Assembly (NCBI GenBank): GCA_946534585.1
Contig: CAMNCV010000063.1
Coordinates: forward strand, 1-39,159
Direction: 5' to 3'
Length of the DNA stretch: 39,159 bases
Origin: an uncultured Prevotellaceae bacterium
GTDB taxonomy: Bacteria; Bacteroidota; Bacteroidia; Bacteroidales; Bacteroidaceae
Shown: positions 8,662 through 16,435 of the stretch, in pieces
Position numbering within the stretch: the stretch's first letter is position 1
Layout: the number at the start of each line of letters is the position of its first letter
Position numbers and translations under genes: made by a program
Notes under the pieces: generated by a model
What the model saw: only the letters and a program-made list of their open reading frames with translations
Databases searched by the model: none
Told to the model about the DNA's origin: nothing

Positions 8662-9498
8662 ATGAAAAAGGTATTGTTTTTTGCTGCTTTGATGGCTGGA
8701 ATGTACAGCATCAGCAGTTGCGTAAGTAAAAAGGATTTAGAGGCTTGTCAGACGCAGAACAACCGTCTGAACACGCAGTATCAGGATGCACGTGAGCAGT
8801 TGGCTGCCGCTAATGCCAAAATCACGAGTTTGCAGCAGCAACTGAACTCTTGCGAGAGTACAAATGCCAAGTTGCAGGATAATCTTGCAAAGAGCCTGAA
8901 TAATGCTAACTCTAACAATGTTAACATAGCGAAGCTGGTTGACCAGATTAACGAGTCTAATCAGTACATCCGTCATCTCGTGGAGGTGAAGTCAAAGAGT
9001 GACTCGCTGAATATGGTGCTGACTAACAACCTCACTCGCTCTCTTTCAAAGGAGGACATGAAGGATGTGGACGTTCAGGTGATGAAGGGAGTAGTGTATA
9101 TCTCTCTGTCTGATAACATGCTCTACAAGAGTGGTTCTTATGAAATCAGCGATGCTGCCAATGCTACGCTTGCTAAGATAGCAAAGATTATCAAGGACTA
9201 CAAGGATTACGATGTACTCATTGAGGGTAATACAGACAATGTACCAATCTCAAAGACAAACATTCGTAATAACTGGGATTTGTCTTGTCTTCGTGCATCA
9301 AGCGTCGTACAGGCTTTGCAGACGAAGTTTGGCGTTGATCCTAAGCGTCTGACTGCTGGCGGTCGTGGTGAGTACAACCCAATAGCTGATAATAATACTA
9401 CTGCAGGCAAGACAAAGAACCGTCGCACGCAGATTATCATCACTCCGAAACTTGATGAGTTTATGGAACTTATTGGCAAGGCTCCAGAAGAGAAGTAA
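8662..9498 (+). CDS. OmpA-family peptidoglycan-binding lipoprotein
   Basis: The 278-residue protein begins with a lipoprotein signal peptide whose lipobox ISSC puts the lipidated cysteine at residue 20. Residues ~25-125 form a Q/N/L-rich coiled coil. From about 150 to 262 there is an OmpA C-terminal domain, with the conserved IEGNTDNVPI, NWDLSCLRASSVV and NRRTQIII motifs, the last carrying the Arg pair typical of peptidoglycan contact. It probably ties the outer membrane to the cell wall. It may be read through from fhs or from its own promoter in the 53-base gap. A hairpin terminator follows. Confidence 0.92.
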   Translation: MKKVLFFAALMAGMYSISSCVSKKDLEACQTQNNRLNTQYQDAREQLAAANAKITSLQQQLNSCESTNAKLQDNLAKSLNNANSNNVNIAKLVDQINESNQYIRHLVEVKSKSDSLNMVLTNNLTRSLSKEDMKDVDVQVMKGVVYISLSDNMLYKSGSYEISDAANATLAKIAKIIKDYKDYDVLIEGNTDNVPISKTNIRNNWDLSCLRASSVVQALQTKFGVDPKRLTAGGRGEYNPIADNNTTAGKTKNRRTQIIITPKLDEFMELIGKAPEEK

Positions 9499-9523
9499 TC
9501 CCTTTCGGACATAGTAACAGCAA

Positions 9524-9564
9524 AATAACGAGGATGAAAAACGAATGTTTTCATCCTCGTTATT
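9524..9564. terminator. Hairpin terminator between convergent genes
   Basis: A perfect 17-base stem (AATAACGAGGATGAAAA at 9524-9540 with its complement at 9548-9564) surrounds a 7-base loop. It lies between the OmpA-like gene and the convergent minus-strand operon. The T-run is part of the stem, so it looks usable in both directions. Confidence 0.85.
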
Positions 9565-9631
9565 CGCTTATATGATACGTAAGGGGTGGGGAATATAATC
9601 TGTGGTTAATTCGGAAACGATAATGCTGCTA

Positions 9632-10006
9632 CTATTCTTTGTTGTAGTAGTCGTTCCACTCCTTCATGGCTTGTTGCCAATCAGTCGTTTCTGTCTGCTG
9701 ATCATTACCTTCTGCGGCTTTGAGTCTTGCTTCTTCATCGCGTTGTCGGTCGCGCTCACGCTTGGCTTTCATCGCTTCGATGGTAGCATCATCAAGTATC
9801 TGGATTGCATGACGGTCTATGGCAGCGTATAGTTCGTCAGGACCAAACGGCTTGCCTGGCTCGTTGAAGTCGGAAATGTTAAACTCAAAATCAGTGCGGA
9901 GCACATGGCGGATTTCTTTCTGCTTCAGTCTGTTGCCCTTACACTTCATGCGCAACAGACGTGCAATTTGCCCAATTTCTCCCTGTGAATACTTATTTCT
10001 TCCCAT
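9632..10006 (-). CDS. Small charged protein of unknown function
   Basis: I do not recognise a characterised family in these 124 residues. The N-terminal ~50 residues look helical and basic (MGRNKYSQGEIGQIARLLRMK, then KGNRLKQKEIRHVLR) and could bind nucleic acid. A segment near 55-65 reads FNEPGKPFGPDELYAA. The C-terminal half is a highly charged helix, with an E-A-M-K-A-K-R-E-R-D-R-Q-R-D-E-E run, ending in acidic and aromatic residues. The ATG begins one base after the stop of the PD-(D/E)XK-like gene, so the two are almost certainly translated together and may act together. Confidence 0.75.
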   Translation of the reverse strand: MGRNKYSQGEIGQIARLLRMKCKGNRLKQKEIRHVLRTDFEFNISDFNEPGKPFGPDELYAAIDRHAIQILDDATIEAMKAKRERDRQRDEEARLKAAEGNDQQTETTDWQQAMKEWNDYYNKE

Positions 10007-10007
10007 A

Positions 10008-10472
10008 TTACTTGCCTATATTCCTTTTCAGCTGATTGTATAAAGGAATGTCTGATAGATATTCCCAACTTTTCTTTTCTGTGTCGTAATACATACAGAG
10101 ATGTGTATTGCCATTGCTTACGATTAGGTAGTCTACATGCAGAAGCATGTTATACGTCATTATTTGTGTGATTACCTTTTCGGTTATTGTTATGCTCTCG
10201 GCCTTGTATTCAATAATCATCTGCGGCTGCCGCATTCTGTCAAATAATACGGTGTCGCAACGTAAGCGCTTTTCTCCTACGCACAGTTCTACTTCGTTGG
10301 CTAATAATGCGCTGGGGTAGCCTTTCTCTGTTACAAGGTAATTGATGAAATGTTGTCTTACCCATTCTTCGGGTGTTAAGGCTACAAATCGCTGGCGCAG
10401 GACGTCAAGTACCTCATACTCGTTGTCATGCGTCTTACGCATCTTTATGTTTGTGTACTCTGGTAAATTCAA
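10008..10472 (-). CDS. PD-(D/E)XK nuclease-fold protein, HsdR N-terminal-like
   Basis: The 154-residue protein resembles the stand-alone HsdR N-terminal-like family (HSDR_N_2) common in Bacteroidetes. The segment RCDTVLFDRMRQPQMIIEYKAE carries a D...E-x-K arrangement typical of PD-(D/E)XK nucleases, at about residues 73-95. It is followed by a helix ITEKVITQIMTYN and a strand VDYLIVSNG, as in the fold. There is no helicase, HsdM or HsdS gene in the window, so it is not a normal type I restriction system. It sits between gpsA (9 bases upstream) and the small charged protein. It may act in DNA repair or replication rather than defence; function unknown. Confidence 0.82.
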   Translation of the reverse strand: MNLPEYTNIKMRKTHDNEYEVLDVLRQRFVALTPEEWVRQHFINYLVTEKGYPSALLANEVELCVGEKRLRCDTVLFDRMRQPQMIIEYKAESITITEKVITQIMTYNMLLHVDYLIVSNGNTHLCMYYDTEKKSWEYLSDIPLYNQLKRNIGK

Positions 10473-10481
10473 TTTCTTTTT

Positions 10482-11477
10482 TTATCTGAAAGAATCTGTC
10501 AGTAGTTTTATTTCTACCTCTGGTGTTATGCGCTCGTACAGTATATTATATACGGCATCGAGTATAGGCATATTTACATGTAGATGTCGGTTAATCTCCT
10601 TCATACACTTTGTGCCGAAATATCCTTCGGCTATCATCTCCATCTCTATCTGCGCTGACTTCACGCTATATCCCTTGCCAATCATAGTGCCAAACGTGCG
10701 GTTGCGTGAAAAGTTGGAATAGCCCGTGACGAGTAAATCACCGATATATACGGAGTCTTCTATCCTTCGTTCGATAGGATGTACGCACGTGAGGAAACGC
10801 GACATCTCCTGCAATGCGTTGGCCATAAGCACGGCCTGGAAATTGTCACCGTATTTCAAACCAGAACAAATACCAGCGGCAATGGCATATACATTTTTTA
10901 GTACAGACGAATACTCTATACCGATTACATCGCTTGATATCTTCGTCTTGATAAAGCGCCCGCGTAATACATCAGCAAAGGCAGATGCTTTGTCTTTGTC
11001 AGAACATCCAATGGTCAGGTATGATAATCTCTCCATGGCAACCTCCTCCGCGTGCGATGGTCCGCCAATACAAGCAAGATTGTCGTGTGGCACATCGAAT
11101 ACCTCATGAAAATACTCAGAGCAGACAAGGTTTTCATCAGGCACTATGCCTTTTATGGCTGTGACGATAAACTTATCACGCAGGCTCAGTTTCAGTTTCT
11201 TAAGATGATTCTTAAGATACGGTGATGGAGTGACGAATACAAGCGTGTCATATTCTCGTACTATGTGATTGATGTCAGAAGTGAAGTCAATCTCGTCTAA
11301 TTTGAAATGAACGCTCGTGAGGTATGCAGGGTTGTGTCCCATGCGTTTGAAATCCTCAATACGGTCATCACGCCGCATATACCATCCGATGCGGTGAGTA
11401 TTGTTCACCACAATCTTAGCGATGGCAGTAGCCCAGCTACCACCACCGATGATTGCTATTTTTCCGCAGTTAAACAC
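10482..11477 (-). CDS. gpsA: Glycerol-3-phosphate dehydrogenase [NAD(P)+]
   Basis: It interconverts dihydroxyacetone phosphate and sn-glycerol-3-phosphate for phospholipid synthesis in the cytoplasm. The 331-residue protein has an N-terminal Rossmann motif IAIIGGGSWATAIAK (7-21) and the conserved KGI near 109. GGPSHAEEVA lies near 138-147, and the catalytic lysine region SSVLKNVYAIAAGI has Lys194. It follows lysS with a 19-base gap, an order seen in other Bacteroidales where pgi usually comes next (established knowledge, from memory). Here a PD-(D/E)XK-like gene takes that place. Confidence 0.95.
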   Translation of the reverse strand: MFNCGKIAIIGGGSWATAIAKIVVNNTHRIGWYMRRDDRIEDFKRMGHNPAYLTSVHFKLDEIDFTSDINHIVREYDTLVFVTPSPYLKNHLKKLKLSLRDKFIVTAIKGIVPDENLVCSEYFHEVFDVPHDNLACIGGPSHAEEVAMERLSYLTIGCSDKDKASAFADVLRGRFIKTKISSDVIGIEYSSVLKNVYAIAAGICSGLKYGDNFQAVLMANALQEMSRFLTCVHPIERRIEDSVYIGDLLVTGYSNFSRNRTFGTMIGKGYSVKSAQIEMEMIAEGYFGTKCMKEINRHLHVNMPILDAVYNILYERITPEVEIKLLTDSFR

Positions 11478-11496
11478 GTCTGTATGCCTGCAAGTT

Positions 11497-13278
11497 TTAT
11501 GAGTTTACCTTGTCAATCCAGCCTTGTATGTCAGCAACAGATGGTTTCTGCATGTCAAGTTTATATTTCTTCACAATGTCGCCAATCTTCTGCTGTAAAC
11601 CCTGTGCTTTCTCATCCTTGATGTTCTGTACCATGTTGAAGCCAGCCTTGCGAAGCACAGGAACCCATTCTTCTGCTACTCCAATCTCTGCCCACTCTGC
11701 CACGTTGCTCTGTGGTACCTTGGCTTCTGGTTTCATCTGTGGGAAGAACAATACCTCCTGAATGAAGGCGTTGCCAGTCATGAGCATTACCAGACGATCA
11801 ATACCTATGCCAATGCCTGATGTCGGAGGCATACCATACTGCAGTGCACGCAGGAAATCGTGGTCTATTATCATAGCCTCATCATCGCCCTTGTCTGCAA
11901 GTTTCATCTGCTCAATAAAGCGTTCTTCCTGATCTATCGGGTCGTTGAGCTCAGAGTAAGCATTAGCTAACTCCTTGCCATTGACCATCAACTCGAAACG
12001 CTCTGTAAGTCCTGGCTTAGAACGATGCATCTTAGTCAGTGGTGACATCTCAACTGGATAGTCTGTAATGAATGTAGGCTGAATGAACGTACCCTCGCAG
12101 AACTCACCGAAGAGTTCGTCGATGAGTTTACCCTTGCCCATGGTTTCATCTACCTCCATACCTTTCTCTTTGCAGAAGGCGCGTATCTCGTCTTCCGTCT
12201 TTCCATTGCAGTCGAAACCTGTTTTTTCTTTGATAGCGTCGAGGATAGGCAGACGACGGAATGGTGCCTTGAATGAAATCACCTTGCCGTCAACTTCGGT
12301 CTCGGGTTTTCCGTTTACAGCTACGCAGATTTCCTCAAGTAACTTCTCAGTGAATGACATCATCCAGTTATAGTCCTTGTAACTGACGTATAGTTCCATG
12401 CAAGTGAACTCTGGGTTGTGGTTCTTATCCATACCCTCGTTACGGAAGTTCTTGCCTATTTCATATACGCCCTCAAAGCCACCCACGATAAGACGCTTAA
12501 GATACAATTCCGTAGCGATGCGCATATACATAGGTATGTTGAGTGCATTGAAATGCGTGATAAAAGGACGTGCACTCGCACCTCCTGCGATACTCTGAAG
12601 GGTAGGGGTTTCTACTTCTGTGTAGCCTGCTTCGTCAAGCACACGACGCAGTGTGCGAATTACTGTTGCACGTTTGAGGAACGTGTCCTTTACACCATCG
12701 TTGACAACAAGGTCAACATATCGCTGACGATAGCGAAGTTCGGGGTCATCAAATTTGTCGTATGCTACGCCGTCTTTGTACTTTACTATTGGCAGTGGCT
12801 TCAAAGACTTCGACAGCATTACCAGCTCCATTGCATGGATGGAAATCTCTCCAGTCTGTGTGCGGAATACATAACCCTTCACCCCGACGAAATCGCCGAT
12901 GTCCATCAATTTCTTGAATACCTTATTATATAGATCCTTGTCGTCATCTGGGCATATTGCATCTCGCTGCACATATACCTGTATGCGCCCTTTTGAGTCT
13001 TGTAGTTCTATGAAACCAGCTTTACCCATAATTCGACGGCTCATCATGCGACCGGCAATGCATACCATACGACTATTTTCTGGTGTGGCTTTGCCAGGGA
13101 TGTCGTTTCCTTCTGCATCCTTTTCTGTCGGCAAATCTACGAAACTGCTGATTATCTCCGTAGAGAAAGCATCTGTTGGGTATTCTGCTGCGGGGTATGG
13201 TTCAATACCCATGTTGCGCAATTCCTGCAGGCTTTCCCTGCGTCCTATTTCCTGTTCTGATAGTTCTAAGATATTCAT
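11497..13278 (-). CDS. lysS: Lysyl-tRNA synthetase, class II
   Basis: It charges tRNA-Lys with lysine. The 593-residue protein has an OB-fold anticodon-binding domain (about 60-160), the class II motif 2 region FRNEGMDKNHNPEFTCMELY, and motif 3 GIGIGIDRLVMLMTG. A C-terminal tail of ~80 residues beyond motif 3 lengthens it relative to E. coli LysS (~505). The start at 13278 (MNILELSEQEIGRRE) was chosen over an in-frame ATG at 13329. The promoter -7 box lies at 13334-13341, which would put the upstream ATG at or before the transcription start. It is the first gene of a four-gene minus-strand operon. Confidence 0.96.
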   Translation of the reverse strand: MNILELSEQEIGRRESLQELRNMGIEPYPAAEYPTDAFSTEIISSFVDLPTEKDAEGNDIPGKATPENSRMVCIAGRMMSRRIMGKAGFIELQDSKGRIQVYVQRDAICPDDDKDLYNKVFKKLMDIGDFVGVKGYVFRTQTGEISIHAMELVMLSKSLKPLPIVKYKDGVAYDKFDDPELRYRQRYVDLVVNDGVKDTFLKRATVIRTLRRVLDEAGYTEVETPTLQSIAGGASARPFITHFNALNIPMYMRIATELYLKRLIVGGFEGVYEIGKNFRNEGMDKNHNPEFTCMELYVSYKDYNWMMSFTEKLLEEICVAVNGKPETEVDGKVISFKAPFRRLPILDAIKEKTGFDCNGKTEDEIRAFCKEKGMEVDETMGKGKLIDELFGEFCEGTFIQPTFITDYPVEMSPLTKMHRSKPGLTERFELMVNGKELANAYSELNDPIDQEERFIEQMKLADKGDDEAMIIDHDFLRALQYGMPPTSGIGIGIDRLVMLMTGNAFIQEVLFFPQMKPEAKVPQSNVAEWAEIGVAEEWVPVLRKAGFNMVQNIKDEKAQGLQQKIGDIVKKYKLDMQKPSVADIQGWIDKVNS

Positions 13279-13333
13279 TGTGTATTTACTTGATTTCTGA
13301 TAATTACGTGATGTGTTCCGTATTTTCAAGGTG

Positions 13334-13365
13334 CAAAGTTACTATTTTTCCACGAAATAGCCAAA
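13334..13365 (-). promoter_or_regulatory. Bacteroidetes-type promoter of the lysS operon
   Basis: On the minus strand TTTG (13365-13362), a 20-base spacer and TAACTTTG (13341-13334) match the consensus. It implies a leader of about 50 bases before lysS. Confidence 0.8.
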
Positions 13366-13391
13366 TATTTTGCTATCTTTACGATAAAATC

Positions 13392-13446
13392 AAAAAGTAT
13401 GATAATCGTTTGACTGATTAGCTGGTCTAACGGTTATCATACTTTT
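13392..13446 (-). terminator. Terminator after altronate dehydratase
   Basis: An 18-base stem with one wobble pair joins AAAAGTATGATAATCGTT (13393-13410) and 13429-13446. On the minus strand the T-run TTTTT follows. It separates uxaA from the lysS promoter. Confidence 0.88.
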
Positions 13447-13468
13447 CTTTTCTTTGTTTTCTCGTTTT

Positions 13469-14965
13469 TTATAGTGTTACACCATTCTTGAATATGGAAA
13501 TCTCGCTGTAACCGTTGATTTCGTTGCGCGCCTTCTCACCTGATGCTACGGCAAGTACTTTGTTGATAAACTCAGGTACAAGGTCTGACATTGTTTTTCC
13601 TCCATCAACGAGTTGGCCTGCGTTAAAGTCTATCCAGTTAGTCTTGCGGCGATAAAGATCACTGTTCGTTGAAATCTTCATCGTAGGTACGAAAGTGCCA
13701 AATGGCGTTCCGCGTCCAGTGGAGAACAATACCATATGGCATCCTGCGGAAGCCAATGCCGTAGCTGCTACAAGGTCGTTGCCTGGGGCGGAAAGCAGAT
13801 TGAGACCAGTGGTTTGCAGGCGGTCTCCATACTCAAGTACACCGCTCACTGGAGCGCGTCCGCACTTCTGTGTGCATCCCAAAGCCTTGTCTTCAAGCGT
13901 AGAAATACCGCCAGCTTTGTTGCCTGGTGATGGGTTTTCACCAACAGGCTCGCCATGAGAGAGGAAATAGTTCTTGAAGTTGTTTATCAAAGATACTGTC
14001 TGGTCGAAGAGTTCGCGAGTTTCGCAGCGATTCATAAGTATTGTCTCAGCACCAAACATTTCAGGCACTTCCGTTAGAATAGACGTGCCGCCCTGTGCAA
14101 CGAGCCAGTCAGAGAACTCACCCTCAAGAGGATTGGCGGTGATGCCAGAGAAACCGTCGGAACCGCCGCACTTCAGTCCTACGCGTAGTTTGCTGACAGG
14201 TACGTCTTCGCGCTTGTCTTGCTTGGCAAGTGCATACAGCTCACGCAAAACTTTCATACATTCTTCCGTCTCATCGCCTTCTACCTTCTGTGTTACAACG
14301 AGTTTTATTCTGTTCTTATCGTAGTCACCCAGCATAGCCATGAAATCATCAGGTTGGTTGTTTTCGCAACCGAGAGAGAGTACCAATACACCTGCGGCGT
14401 TAGGATGAAGCACAATGTCACGCAGTATCTTGCGTGTGGCCTCGTGGTCTTCTGAGAGCTGTGAACAGCCATAGTTGTGATGCCAGGCATGTACGGCATC
14501 AATGCCATCGAGGTTTGTTTCTTTCTCAAGGCGCTTTGCCACTTCCTCGGCAATGCCGTTTACGCAACCTACGGTAGGCACAATCCAAATCTCATTACGA
14601 ATGCCTACGTCGCCATTCTTACGTACATATCCTTTGAATGTACGGTTTTCCTTGGCGATGGTTAGTTTCTCGTTGATAGGATTGTAAGTGTATTCCAACG
14701 TGCCGGCAAGGTTGGTCTTGAGGTTGTTTTCATTTACCCATTCGCCTGCTTTGAGTGCTGTGCGAGCGTGACCGATAGGATATCCGTATTTTATTATGTC
14801 CTCGCCCTCGGCCTTGTCGGTGAGAAGCACTTTGTGACCTGCTGGCGTGTCTTGTAATAATGAGATTTCCTTGCCATCCACGGCGATAATCTCACCTTTA
14901 TTCATGGCTCGCAGACAAACCACTACACTGTCTGCAGGATTGATTTTAAGGAATGCTTGTTCCAT
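13469..14965 (-). CDS. uxaA: Altronate dehydratase
   Basis: It dehydrates D-altronate to 2-keto-3-deoxygluconate in the galacturonate/hexuronate pathway. The 498-residue protein has the two-part family layout. The N-terminal SAF-like domain spans about 1-95 and contains KGEIIAVDGKEI and the GYPIGHA motif. The large catalytic UxaA domain follows, with EIWIVPTVGCVNGIAE, HAWHHNYGCSQLSEDH, LGLGCENN-like SLGCENNQPDD, GLKCGGSDGFSGITANP and a C-terminal GTPFGTFVPTMKI. The product is the substrate of the kinase encoded at 16436. It lies 89 bases downstream of the LacI-type gene with no clear promoter between, so it is probably read from the regulator's promoter. Confidence 0.95.
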   Translation of the reverse strand: MEQAFLKINPADSVVVCLRAMNKGEIIAVDGKEISLLQDTPAGHKVLLTDKAEGEDIIKYGYPIGHARTALKAGEWVNENNLKTNLAGTLEYTYNPINEKLTIAKENRTFKGYVRKNGDVGIRNEIWIVPTVGCVNGIAEEVAKRLEKETNLDGIDAVHAWHHNYGCSQLSEDHEATRKILRDIVLHPNAAGVLVLSLGCENNQPDDFMAMLGDYDKNRIKLVVTQKVEGDETEECMKVLRELYALAKQDKREDVPVSKLRVGLKCGGSDGFSGITANPLEGEFSDWLVAQGGTSILTEVPEMFGAETILMNRCETRELFDQTVSLINNFKNYFLSHGEPVGENPSPGNKAGGISTLEDKALGCTQKCGRAPVSGVLEYGDRLQTTGLNLLSAPGNDLVAATALASAGCHMVLFSTGRGTPFGTFVPTMKISTNSDLYRRKTNWIDFNAGQLVDGGKTMSDLVPEFINKVLAVASGEKARNEINGYSEISIFKNGVTL

Positions 14966-15054
14966 AGTTATTGGATTTACGATTAAATGTTTTTGTATTC
15001 GTTTATTATCTTATGTTTCTGCGTTAAAGAATTCTCAGCCTTCGTCTCTCAGGA

Positions 15055-16125
15055 TTAAATCTGTGTTCTGCGATAGAAATCCACGTTTTCTTTCGACAAA
15101 ATCTCAATTGGCATATAATTCACGGGTGTTACGTCTTTTTTGAGAATTATAGCGCGTACGAGTGCATCCACACTATAGTAACCTTGCTGGTATCCATGCT
15201 GTGCGATGAGGAAAGAGATACTACCGTTGCGTATGCACTTGGCATTTTTCTCTACCATATCATAGCCCATTATCTGTACGTTGCGCCTGTTTGTGCGCAA
15301 TAGAAAGTCACCTACGAGATGTGCCTTTGAGTTCAGAGTTATGCAGTGGTGTGTGTCAGGGTGTTCCGCAAAATAATTCTCGAGTAGTTGTGTATGCAAC
15401 TTGCGTGTGCTTTGGTATGGTAGGTCAAGCACATTTATTTTTACGTCGGGGAAGTGGTCAGTCATGTAATGTCGAAAGCCTACCTCGCGGTTGTCCTGTT
15501 GCTTGCTTGCAACGTTTATACCGTCAAGTGTTTGCTTCATGAGCATTATCTCCTTTTCTTCGTGTGCTATCAGCATAAGCATCTTGGCGGCGAAGTAACC
15601 GCTTGCAAAGGAATCCTGACCATAGAAAGCAAGTGGACGAAGGTCTGGTAGGTATGAATCAAGCATTATAAATGGTATTCCTTTGCTGTGTAGCTGGTCA
15701 GTGAACTGCTTAGTGTAGTCTAGTTTTGATGGAACCATTACGACGCCATCTGGTGTGGCATCCAGTATTTTCTCGTATTGCTCCTTGAAGGATTCGAGGT
15801 CATTGCGCTTATAATATTTAAAGGTGACGTGAACATGAAAATCGCGTCTTACGTCACAACATTTCTTCTGTCCCTGCTCTACTTCTTCCCAGTAGGCTTC
15901 GCTTTCATGTTTCGGCATTAGACAGAAGAAGTCGTATCTGCGACTGTTCGCCAATGCACTGGCATAAGCATTGGGTTCATACTTCATTTCTTCCAATGCC
16001 TTGTTTACCTTGTCTAATGCTTTCTTTGATACGTTGGGGCGATTATGTAATACGCGATCCACCGTTCCAGCTGATACGCCCGCTTTTTCTGCGATGTCTC
16101 TGATGGTTATGCGTTCCGTTGGCAT
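15055..16125 (-). CDS. LacI-family transcriptional regulator of the hexuronate locus
   Basis: The 356-residue protein opens with a LacI-type helix-turn-helix, ITIRDIAEKAGVSAGTVDRVL (7-27), and a hinge helix near 45-60 (ANAYASALANS-like). A periplasmic-binding-protein-like sensor domain follows from about 65, with PDGVVMVPSKLD and IPFIMLDSYLPD strands. The RVLHNRPNVS variant and the sensor resemble the LacI subgroup with Peripla_BP_4-type domains. Its gene is divergent from kdgK and sits before uxaA, so it very likely represses or controls these genes in response to a hexuronate or KDG-type ligand (inference). Candidate operators lie at 16180, 16230 and 16351. Confidence 0.93.
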   Translation of the reverse strand: MPTERITIRDIAEKAGVSAGTVDRVLHNRPNVSKKALDKVNKALEEMKYEPNAYASALANSRRYDFFCLMPKHESEAYWEEVEQGQKKCCDVRRDFHVHVTFKYYKRNDLESFKEQYEKILDATPDGVVMVPSKLDYTKQFTDQLHSKGIPFIMLDSYLPDLRPLAFYGQDSFASGYFAAKMLMLIAHEEKEIMLMKQTLDGINVASKQQDNREVGFRHYMTDHFPDVKINVLDLPYQSTRKLHTQLLENYFAEHPDTHHCITLNSKAHLVGDFLLRTNRRNVQIMGYDMVEKNAKCIRNGSISFLIAQHGYQQGYYSVDALVRAIILKKDVTPVNYMPIEILSKENVDFYRRTQI

Positions 16126-16179
16126 TTTTTTTAGATTTTGTTCTTTTTAAACCCTAAATTGCTAAGCTGTCGAGTAGTT

Positions 16180-16193
16180 TGTGTGATTACACA
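16180..16193. promoter_or_regulatory. Candidate LacI-type operator O1
   Basis: TGTGTGATTACACA is a near-perfect palindrome, 54 bases upstream of the regulator's start codon. It lies just downstream of a minus-strand TATTTTTG box (16206-16213), so it is placed for autoregulation. Confidence 0.6.
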
Positions 16194-16229
16194 CCAAACG
16201 TTTTGCAAAAATACTAAAAAAAACTGATT

Positions 16230-16243
16230 TGTGCGAATACACA
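16230..16243. promoter_or_regulatory. Candidate LacI-type operator O2
   Basis: TGTGCGAATACACA has the same TGTG-N6-CACA half-sites and length as O1, starting 50 bases away (nearly five helical turns). That spacing would let one tetramer or two dimers sit on the same DNA face. Confidence 0.55.
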
Positions 16244-16295
16244 GTGGTATTTTTTGTGAAAAACACATTAAAAGTAAGTTTTTTATTGATTTTTC

Positions 16296-16326
16296 TTTGT
16301 TAATTCGAAAATATTTTTTAATTTTG
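16296..16326 (+). promoter_or_regulatory. Bacteroidetes-type promoter of kdgK-eda
   Basis: TTTG at 16296-16299, a 19-base spacer and TAATTTTG at 16319-16326 match the consensus. The kdgK ATG is 109 bases downstream of the -7 box. Confidence 0.75.
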
Positions 16327-16350
16327 TACTCGCAAAGTATTTTGTAATCT

Positions 16351-16364
16351 TGTGTGATTGCATG
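16351..16364. promoter_or_regulatory. Candidate LacI-type operator O3, degenerate
   Basis: TGTGTGATTGCATG shares the first nine bases of O1 and a weaker second half-site. It begins about 25 bases after the kdgK -7 box, the classic position for a repressor roadblock. Confidence 0.5.
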
Positions 16365-16435
16365 GTTCAAGGATAATCAATTAAATCGAATACTATCAAT
16401 AACAACAAATTTATAATTCTCATTCAAAAGAAACT

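Noticed and set aside
10008..10472. Type I restriction-modification system
   Set aside because: Only an HsdR N-terminal-like nuclease fold is present; no helicase, HsdM or HsdS genes are in the window.
13278..13329. N-terminal extension of lysyl-tRNA synthetase
   Set aside because: The promoter -7 box at 13334-13341 places transcription start at about this point, so the upstream ATG would not be in the mRNA.
16131..16370. 79-codon minus-strand ORF in the lacI-kdgK gap
   Set aside because: It covers the kdgK promoter and the three operator-like sites and has no recognisable protein character.
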